From Erythrophleum ivorense (Eukaryota > Streptophyta > Magnoliopsida > Fabales > Fabaceae), in NCBI GenBank assembly GCA_026724425.1, contig JAIUCV010000076.1:2937501-3001500 (forward strand): a stretch of DNA of 64,000 bases. The letters run 5' to 3'. The stretch's first letter is position 1; each line of letters opens with the position of its first letter. This document shows positions 56,375-64,000 of this stretch, piece after piece. Below the pieces are notes generated by a model. The model did no database searches. It worked only from the letters and a program-made list of their open reading frames with translations, and was not told the origin of the DNA. The position numbers and the translations under genes are program-made.

Positions 56375-59332
56375 TCAAACGACAGCCGAAGCTTGATCAA
56401 TGGCGTCCTCGATCCTCAAGTTCGGTTCGCCAGTCTTCTCGAGAACGACAGCAGCTTGGCTCGTTCCTGCCGGAGCTCCCTCGACTGACGTTGGATCAGG
56501 AATCACCACCGGCTCGATTCTATTCTGAAAGATAGAGGAACCAATATTAGTACCATAATGCGAACCGACACCGATCTTGAGTCTTTGAGACCAGGTAACC
56601 TTCTCATCTCTGAGATGTACCTCAGGCGGATTAGAGGAAACCGGGAGGACGTTGAGTCGGTCAATCATTTTGGCCAGCAGCGCATCAGCCTCCTCGACAG
56701 CCTCGGGGTCAGAAGCAACATGCTCCCTGAGTCCGGCGAGCTCGACATCAAGATCCGGCAGGTTCGCACCTCGGATATCATCGATTAGTTCGATGTTACC
56801 TTGGGCTTGGGAGAGGTGAACGGCTTGGGAAAATACCTCTTTAAGGTTTCTCGCATCGGATTTAACCGTCTCGAACAGAGAGGCGTATCGGTCGGTCACC
56901 TCGGATTTTACCCTCTTGACTTCAGCCACAAGAAAAGCGTCTTTAGCCCGCGCTTGCTCTTGAAGCGAACCGATCTTAGCCTCGAGGGACTTATTCTTCT
57001 CCGCGATATTAAGACCCAAGGTCGCCATTTTGATAGCGTTCGCCTTATGAACCTCCGCTTCGCTCTGGATCTTAACAATCTCCTCTTTAGCTCGAGCCAG
57101 CTCGCTGGCATGGCCTTTCTCTGAAACCTCATGCAGTTGCTTCAAAGTGTCAACTGTCTTCTGAAGTTCGTCAAGAGCCGACCGATCGGAGTGAGCTCTG
57201 GCCTCGTAGCCCGCCACGATGCTGTTGAAAGACTCCGTGAACTGAAATAAAAAAAAAATACTTATAAGCCAAAATACGCACATCTTCCTCATTATTTGAA
57301 CGGAAAGAAAACCCACCGAAAAGAGCCTGAGGGCCGCCTCTCCGTAGACTTCACTCTCCAAGAGAGTATCAGGAGGAGGGAGACGAACCGTGGAAGTGCT
57401 ACTCGCAAGATAGCTGGCCGCCTCGGCTCTCCGAAGAAGCTGAGCCTGGGTTAGGTCAGCGAGCAAATCAGTGGAAGCATCCCCCTTGGCTTTCTTCGAA
57501 GCCTTCTCTTTGAGCCCGCCGGTCGCGGCCCTTTTCTTGCCCTCCATCTCGGAAGGTTTGTTCATTGCCGGCTCGCCAGCGGAGTCGGAGACCTTTTTCG
57601 CCTTCCAGTTAAGGACCAAGGTCCCAGAATCCTTGGAAGCGTCCGAGCGAACCGGGGAAGGAGGTGCGGAAGACCCCTTTTTCTTTGAAGCCATGGCTTC
57701 TTTGGCACGCCTCACGGCCTTCCCGAGATTTATTGGCGCCTCGCTTCGCGGACCCTTTTTCTGAGGGCTCGGTATCTTCGCCCGCTTGCCCTCGGCCTTA
57801 GATTTGGCGGCCGCCTCCCCGGCCTTTGCGCGAGCCGCTTCCTCGGCTTTTGCGCGGGCTTCCTTGTCTCTCTTCTCTTGGAGTCTTTGGCGGATGGTTT
57901 TTCTCTCCATCTCGTCGTCTGAAGGCTCGGGGACTTCAGGGATCTCTTCGTCCGAACTGTCGGAGTCGTCAAAAGAGTTGTAAGCTTGAGCTCGAGCACT
58001 TTCTACTCGCTCCAAAGAGAAGTCGACCTCCCAGTTGGTTTTCTCCGCGCGAAAGCTTTCTACGGCTTCTGAGAAATCATCAGGAAGACGGAGTACGGCT
58101 CGTCGAACTACAAAATAGATCACAAAAGGAGTTAAAAATAGTCCACGCGATCCAAGACAATGATTGTATTTCGGTTCGGCTACCGATTGGCTGCCAACAC
58201 TGCTTGACAAACTTTGCGGGGACACTCCCAACAGTCGCCCCAAATATTGGGACGAAGAAGAAATAGTTTTCCCAACCGCTGTCTTTGTTGGGAAAACCGT
58301 CGATGATCCTCCGGTTCTTCTTACACGAAATGTAATACCGAAGCGACTTCTTCGACCCGACTCGAATCTCCAGAAGATTCTGAAGATGATGGATCCCAAT
58401 CGGGATGCTGGTCTTAAAACTGCGGACGATGAGCCCAATCAGGTGACAGAGACCTCGCGGCATGATTTGGCCGATGGCGAGCCCATATTTACTCAAGTAG
58501 TGCAAGATCAGGCTCGGGATCGGGAACCACAGAAAGCAGCCATAGAAGAAGCTTTCATAGAGCGTCAGACACCCCGCCGGAGGATCGTCAGCCCTCTGAT
58601 GGCTCGCCGGCAGGAAGAAGTCGACTCCTTCCGAGATGTGGAAACAACGCTGCAGCGTTTCCAATGAGGATTCGGTACAGAGCGTTGACCTGGGAGGATT
58701 CGGGACCGCCTTCTTCGCGGCTCGCCTGTTTGTGATCCTCCTTGGAACCCGTCTCTTCGTGGAACACTTCTTTTTTCCTTTCGACGATCCGGTACCGTAG
58801 GCACTAGACAGGATGCACTCGAGGGATGCGTCATCCATAGGTGGCCTCCTCGACAATTGAGGGAGCCTGGGTCTAACTGGCCCGAGGATATCTCCAACTG
58901 CCCCTTCGGACATCATCTCTTCAAACATGATCTCCTCGGGATTAAATATTGGATCAAGTCCTATCCCAGGATGAACTGTTTGATCCTTAACAAATTCCGC
59001 CTCGGCACGAAGAAGGGCCAGCTCGTCCCCTTCATCCATGTTCGGCTCGGACGCCCCATTCAAACCATCGCTACGAAGAACCGGCGGCTCGCTCGCCAAT
59101 TGGTCAACCTCGGCGGTCTCGGCCACTAGAACAGATTGATTTCCGTTTTCGGATCGAGGCGAGTTAACTACCTTCCGACCCTGCGGAGTGTAAGAGTTGT
59201 GTGATCCCACCGAATCGGATGGCTCGGAGGATGAAGACGAACGGCGAACCGAGATCTCGGGGTCATTAGAATTGTTGGAGCGATCCTCAGAATGATCAGC
59301 CCCAACAGAAGGAGTGCGACTACTCGAAGACA
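56375..59332 (-). pseudogene. Antisense gene of the Tat element (putative gypsy-type 'Transposase_28' family), with introns
   Basis: Runs opposite to gag-pol. The ATG at 59330-59332 starts MSSSSRTPSVGADH, an acidic/Ser-rich part, then a conserved block (about 58640-58260) with HISEGVDFFLPASHQRADDP, GCLTLYESFFYGCFLWFPIP and RGLCHLIGL, like the plant family annotated as putative gypsy-type transposon protein. One intron ends at TTTTGTAG before 58100. Another spans about 57315-57247 (GTGGGT...TTTCAG). The C-terminal part is Lys/Ala/Glu-rich with coiled-coil-like repeats and stops with TGA at 56375. The role is unknown. Similar antisense ORFs are known in Tat-lineage elements. The coding state of exon 1 versus exon 2 is uncertain. 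Confidence 0.75.
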
Positions 59333-59887
59333 TCTTAGGTCGGAAGAAGATGGATCGGAGAACTTGAAGATTGGCAGGAAAGTTTAAAGGTGCGACGTGA
59401 AATGATTCACACCGGCGACGCAAATAAAGAACACTGACAAAATCGAAGAACAGAAAAGAAAAGCTAGAGAGAAGGAGAGAAATCTACCTTTTACTTGATT
59501 TGGAGAGAGAAGCGAAATGAAGAAAGTGAACCCCGGGGTCGTATATTTATACAAGTTTTGGCGCGTGGGCGCGTCGGTTCAGGAAGACAAAACGGCATGA
59601 CCTAATTCCCGCCCGATTTCTAGGGTTTCCATAGAAACCAGCGGGCCCAGAAACGCTTCGGATTCCGCACCCGATAATTGCAGAAACTCTTCGACGTCGT
59701 TTAGAAGGAAAGTTACGAAAACGAGCCAAGCATATCACAGTAAACAGTCTCCAAGTCAAATTATAACAAGCCAACTTCTTGTAGAAGACGAACTGAACGT
59801 GTCGACGGCTCGGTTCAATTGACAATGCTTTTTGATAACTTGTAGCTCGCCACCCTTATACATAAGACTAGCGAGCTGGGGGCTAAC

Positions 59888-60371
59888 TGTTGGGGTCGGA
59901 TTTCACCCCATCACATTGTCCTTTGAACTGAGCAAATCAAAGAGGAAAGCCGAGCACAATCACACCAAACCGGGCCGAACCGGTGACTAAACCAGAAAAC
60001 CGGGAAGACATCTCTCGATGGGCCGAACCAACATCCAGCGAAGCGATCCGAGCCGAAACCCATCGAAAAAGGCCCATGTTTAGGGTTTGCCTAAACGTAA
60101 GTCGGCGCGAACGGAAATGAAAAGATTCATTATGGAAAGTTTACTTAAATCTTGTAATGTCGGTTCCTATTCTCTTATAAATAGGAACCGATATCGATTG
60201 TTTTCAGGATCACTTTTTTACTCATAGCAAAGGCATACGCCACAAACTTTACAGCTCGCATAACAGCTATTAATAAACCATCTTTGGCTCATCTTCTTCG
60301 TATTTGATCAATAGAATCCCTCGGCTCTCCCTAAAACATATTAAACATTATTGTGAAGGTTGGCTCGCACA
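59888..60371 (+). repeat. Tat element 3' LTR
   Basis: 484 bp, differing from the 5' LTR at about ten sites. It is preceded by the purine-rich GAGCTGGGGGCTAAC. The same TATA-in-hairpin arrangement occurs at 60161-60190. Confidence 0.93.
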
Positions 60372-61081
60372 TAACTCAACTTGAAATTCTTGCAGAAAGG
60401 AAAAACTGTTTTTTGTTTCTGAAAGAAAAAGAAAAGAAGGTGCAAAACATCGATGCAGCTCACGCAGGTGCTGCTTTGTCAAGCAGGCTCCCGCCCCCTG
60501 ACAGTTCCAGGAAATTCTCGTCATATATCCTTAACCGAACCCGTGGCTGAATTTTTTTTTGGAGAGGGATAACCACGGATGAAGTTCATCTTCTTGGAAG
60601 CCGTGGCTGAGAAGGCGTCAATCAAGTTATTCATTTCGGAACTTGATTTCTTTTTGAACCAAACTGAAGAAACTAAGCTAGAACTTAGCACAAGGCTAGA
60701 AACGGACACAAACTCAAGCCAAAACACCCTTAAATCTGTAATAAACAACACCACAAACAAAGAACCAGATCTTCTTAAAGCAACCTGTATATAGATCCAA
60801 ACATAGCAGTCGTACTATCACTCCCATAAAATCAGTAAATCCCGGCTCAAAAATCTTAGCAATCGACTAGAGAGGGTGAGTAAAAAACAGGGGCGTAGCA
60901 ATACACTAGAGTTCTCCAGTTTCACGCCATCACTAATCAAGCGAGAGATATGGAAGAGAGAGAATCCTTGCCGCCGTTTATATAAACAGTGAGATTTCTT
61001 CTTCGCACCGCCTTTTGTGGATGCGGAAACAAAGCGACACAAAACGTAAAAAAAAACTTTATGAGGCGAGGAGTGTAGGAT
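60372..61081 (-). pseudogene. Second LINE: start of ORF2 and 5' region
   Basis: 60390-60535 parallels 5210-5330 of the first LINE (CTGAAAGAAAAAGAAAAGAAG, CCTGACAGTTCCA). The remainder resembles a LINE 5' leader with a duplicated CCGTGGCTGA (60540 and 60600). ORF1 is not preserved. Confidence 0.6.
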
Positions 61082-62509
61082 TATACATTCCGTAAACCGA
61101 AAAGTACTGTTTTGGGAGTGGTGTCGAGCACACCAAGTGATCAGGTGTTGTTTGCAAATGTTATGCAAGGTATTAATTTCTGGGTTGGCTGTACATGTTC
61201 TTGTTTGATTGTTCTGCGGTCGGTTTAGAGGTTAAGTCGTCCTTGTGTTAATATTTGTAAAACCAGCGTCTGGTTAGTTGGTGTCGAGCGACACTAGGAG
61301 GGTGTCGGTCGACATCGGTTAGCAAAATTGATTGCGGTTTAATTCGATTTTTGCTCGGTTCAGTGGGTCGATACCGGTTATGGTGAAATCGAGCTGGTTC
61401 GATTGAAGTTGCCGGTTTGGGCCGGTTTAGGGGTGGAAACCCTATTTCTCGAGATAAAAGAGGTGCAGCCGTATTTTGAGCACAGTTTTCGAGGTGGAAA
61501 AGTTTATGAGAAGAAAAGAGGCGAATTGGGAGATTTCTAGAGTTTTGGGATCAGATTATTATTCACCGCGATACTGTTCATCGATATTGTTCATCGCGGT
61601 ACTGTTCATCGCGATACTGTCATCGGGGCACTGTTCATCATCTCTCTTTTTCCCCTTTCAACCCTTGTCAAGGTGAGTGCATGACCGTAGGCTCGCAAAT
61701 AATGAGATTTGTGAAAGTGGATTGTTGAATGGTTGAGATTATGTGTTAATTGTGTCTTAGATCGAGTTTTGTGTTGCGATTATGTGATTTGGGTGTTTTG
61801 TGCTTGAAATTGATCAAACTGTCGATCTCCAGGATCGATATCGAACGATACAAATCGTGTGTCGGTCGACACCAACCGAGCGAGTGTCGGTCGACACTGG
61901 CCGGTTAAATCCGGTTATGTGGCGAATTGATTTAATCAAATGGAATAAGTGGTTTAATCTGGTTAACTCGGTTCAATTGAATTTAAGTGTTTTAATTCGT
62001 ATTTAATTAATAAATAGTGGAGGTAATTAATTAAATGTTTAAAAATAATTGTCGTAATTATTTTAATTTTGAAAAATTATTATTTAATTATGGGAATTAT
62101 TTAATAATTAAAAGAATTATTTTGATAATTGTGGAAATTATTATTAATGTTTAAATGTTTGGAAAATTGCGTAATTGGCCTGTAGGCGGGGTGATTACCT
62201 CACTAAGTATTTATGAAATACTTCAGCATCTCTTATAACCATCTGATGCAGGTAAAAAGAAAGTGTGACCGCGGATTGAGGCCGAGGGATGAAGAGGATG
62301 ATAGGATGTTGGTGCATGTTTATTCTTATGTGGCTAGCAAACCGTTTTTAGGTTGTTAGATTTATTATGGCAAACCCGGTGTTTAGGTTGCTAGTATTTT
62401 ATTATTTTGGAATTCGAATTTGGTTGTTTGATTTAATACTTATTTACTGATTTATTTAATTGAGTTTTTCCGCACTTGATTAAAAAAAAAAAGAAGCTTG
62501 GTTGTTTCA
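61082..62509 (+). repeat. Solo LTR, diverged relative of the gag-only element's LTR
   Basis: About 1.43 kb in plus orientation. It aligns with the complement of 15380-16698: GGGTTGGCTGTACATGTTCTTGTTTGATTGTT, the CCTGTAGGCGGGG...AAGTATTTATG block, GTGACCGCGGATTGAGG and the end GAAGCTTGGTTGTTTCA. Target duplication AGGAT is at 61077-61081 and 63129-63133, the right copy displaced by a hAT MITE. It begins TATACATTCC, so the terminal TG has mutated to TA. It keeps GGTGTCGNNCGACACC-type palindromes (61280-61320, 61858-61905). No internal region remains, so LTR-LTR recombination is likely. Confidence 0.85.
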
Positions 62510-62511
62510 AG

Positions 62512-63122
62512 TAGGGGTGGGCATTTTACCCGGATCCGAAAATCTGATCCGGTAATTATCCGAAAATACCCGATCCGGTACCGACCCGATATTTTAATAA
62601 TAGATACATTTCTCTTAAGCATTCGGGTACCGGGTATTATCCGGTAATATCCGAGATCCGAACAAGTATCCGAAATACCCGGATTTAAGGTTAATTTTAA
62701 ATACTTTAGGTTAATTTTCCCTAAACTTTTTTGTTTCATGTATCTTTGATTACGTTTTTCATATTATTTGATTATTATTAGGTAATTTCGGTTACTTGCT
62801 CGGATAATTTAGTTTATACTTTTAATTACTTTCATTTTTTTGTCGATTTTTTTGTTATTATAAATTTTTTTCCGGATTTTCAGATAATTTAAGTTATTTA
62901 CCGTATACATTTGGTGATAAAGTAAATGAACCGAGTCCGAACCGAAAGTATTTCTAGATCCAAAAAGTATATCCGGTAATACCCGAACCCGAAGAGAACC
63001 GAACCGAATCCGCTCTGAAATTTATAATTATCCGAACGGATCCTTTTTTCCTAGTACCGAAATACCCAAAATCCGAAATATCCGATCCGAACCCGACCCG
63101 ATAATCCGAACGCCCACCCCTA
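62512..63122. mobile_element. hAT-type MITE with TAGGGGTGGGC inverted ends
   Basis: 611 bp. Ends are TAGGGGTGGGC (62512-62522) and GCCCACCCCTA (63112-63122). The 8-bp target duplication GTTTCAAG is at 62504-62511 and 63123-63130. The interior is full of CCGGATCCGAA, ACCCGATCCGGTA and CCGAAATA-type repeats and their complements. No transposase. Confidence 0.9.
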
Positions 63123-63128
63123 GTTTCA

Positions 63129-63419
63129 AGGATAGTCTCCTCGCTTATCCAGAAAACTAGAGCACGTCAGAATCCTGCATCGTCAGAGAGGAATGATGCA
63201 GATATGTGAAATGCTCTTGCCGAATCTGAAAACGGTGGAGGAGGATCCATGAAAGCGGAAGCCATGGAGAGGTAAGGAAGACTCAAAAAAAGGCCATTGA
63301 GAGCACTTGTGGTTGTAAACAACACCGCCCCACGGCGGAGGAGCCACCGGTAGAGAAATGGGGATTAGGGTTTTACGCCGTCAATTTCGTGCTAGTGTTC
63401 ATGAGAAACACCTTAACTC
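63129..63419. other. Unique DNA right of the solo LTR, possibly the far 5' end of the second LINE
   Basis: Begins with the AGGAT duplication. CACCGCCCCACGGCGGAGG and GGGGATTAGGGTTTTACGCCG resemble a LINE leader on the minus strand, but similarity to the first LINE is weak. No gene is seen. Confidence 0.4.
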
Positions 63420-64000
63420 TGTTGGAATAAGCTTGAAGAAAGTTTGAGAAGGAAGTTTTCATAATCCTAACCAAGTTATGGTTATAAAGAAAAGGAAAAG
63501 TATGTTTAGTAATTATCTAAACATAAGTATTTCCTATTAGAATTATGACTTATATTTTGTTATATATAGATATATCGAGTTGTGACATTCTTTATGAGTT
63601 TAGAGAGAGATTGAGAGCTTAAGTTTTTGATAGAGTTTTCTTAAGCTAACAAAGAGAGTCATTCTTATTCAATCTAGTCATTCTCATTCGTATACAAAAC
63701 TAGATTTTCATATCTTCAAGTTTTCTTAAACTAGATGATGAGGACCAAAACTAGGATCAAACAATCCTAAGAAGAACACAATGACAGAGATCGAAGCTAA
63801 AGTATCTGGAGGATTACGTTCTGCTCGCGGAAGAAGAAAGAGAGATGTTATTATTCATGCTGAATAATGAGCCAAGAAACTTCTATGCAAAAGAGTCAAA
63901 AAAATGGACACTCACCTGTAAAGAAGAGATCCACTCAATCGAAAAAAATAATGTTTGGCTTCTTGATTTGGTCCTCAAACTCAATGATTTTATATGTCTT
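63420..64000 (+). mobile_element. Degenerate Copia element, LTR and pol fragment, runs off the right edge
   Basis: The LTR-like start TGTTGGAATAAGCTTG is at 63420, with TATATATAG near 63565. From about 63860 the translation reads NEPRNFY, then SKKWTLTCKEEIHSIEKNN, matching the beginning of the Copia reverse-transcriptase domain (the EIxSIxKN motif). Gag and integrase are missing, so it is internally deleted. Confidence 0.65.

Larger units (their letters stand above)
48934..60371 (+). mobile_element. Tat-lineage Ty3/Gypsy LTR retrotransposon with antisense ORF, decayed
   Basis: 11.4 kb with TGTTGGGG...CTCGCACA LTRs (48934-49419 and 59888-60371, about 2% different) and flanks GAACT/TAACT. After the left LTR comes TTTGGCGCTAGAAGGAGGG, the primer-binding region. 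Sense frames: gag, protease, reverse transcriptase, two RNase H domains and integrase (49479-55382). Then about 1 kb of repeats, an antisense gene (56375-59332, minus) and a polypurine tract before the right LTR. Dual RNase H and the antisense ORF are Tat-lineage traits. Several stops and frameshifts make it inactive. Confidence 0.92.
46187..61081 (-). mobile_element. Old second LINE (same clade), heavily broken by insertions
   Basis: Pieces in minus-strand order: 5' region and the start of ORF2 (60372-61081), endonuclease (48353-48933) and the ORF2 C-terminal third (46187-47330). The Tat element (48934-60371) separates the first two, and an unknown insertion (47331-48352) replaces the reverse-transcriptase core. 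ORF1 is mostly absent and the 3' end is truncated in RNase H. 63129-63419 beyond the solo LTR may be its far 5' end. Confidence 0.75.

Noticed and set aside
58164..58667. 167-codon plus-strand frame in the Tat element
   Set aside because: It is the complement of the conserved antisense ORF block, and no homology is evident.
1..64000. tRNA, rRNA or other structural RNA genes
   Set aside because: I saw no cloverleaf with A and B box spacing and no rRNA-like conserved blocks, but a covariance search was not possible.

Overview
This is plant nuclear DNA, almost certainly from a Brassicaceae genome. The evidence is AT-rich intergenic DNA, GT-AG introns, a glutamine synthetase tail and an aspartic protease that resemble Arabidopsis proteins, and typical crucifer transposons (L1-type LINE with C-terminal RNase H, Tat-lineage Gypsy, Helitrons, hAT and Tourist-like MITEs). 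Only four ordinary host genes are convincing: the last four exons of a cytosolic glutamine synthetase (2-748, +), a five-exon tropinone-reductase-like short-chain dehydrogenase (30901-32360, +), an uncharacterised basic single-exon gene (36566-37363, +) and a single-exon secreted aspartic protease (42421-43743, -). A serpin (23276-25772) is a pseudogene. Two short dynamin-related (DRP3-like) gene ends are duplicated copies inside a repeat. From memory, the aspartic protease / unknown gene / GLN1;2 trio are close neighbours in Arabidopsis (At1g66180-At1g66200). If so, this is that interval blown up by transposons.

Layout. 1-1068: glutamine synthetase 3' end. 1203-7808: nearly intact LINE (minus), with an 18-bp target duplication, sitting in a Helitron remnant. 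7827-14960: AT-rich DNA with an 815-bp tandem duplication, a 1.27-kb Helitron (9990-11261) and the first DRP3-fragment repeat. 14960-22952: degenerate Copia element split by a young 5.36-kb non-autonomous Gypsy-type element (15380-20743, minus) that has only gag. 22953-30500: serpin pseudogene carrying two hAT MITEs, a CACTA end, two adjacent MITEs, a LINE RNase H scrap and a third hAT MITE. 30901-43743: the three host genes, with a second Helitron (32606-33371) and the second DRP3-fragment repeat between them. 46187-63419: an old second LINE broken by a 1-kb unknown insertion, an 11.4-kb Tat-lineage Gypsy element (48934-60371) with an antisense ORF, a solo LTR (61082-62509) and a hAT MITE lodged at the end of that LTR. 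63420-64000: start of a degenerate Copia.

The most unusual signals are structural. In the 3' non-coding part of the gag-only element lies an array of short hairpins with an invariant six-base loop and stems that differ in sequence yet stay complementary (16898-17100). Its LTRs carry nine copies of a 16-bp palindrome whose arms are kept while the central two bases vary. A diverged solo LTR of the same family 45 kb away keeps the palindromes. Other points are two 21-bp poly-T retroposition scars with 16-bp target duplications, a perfect 31-bp foldback, and a dual-RNase-H Tat element with an intron-containing antisense gene.
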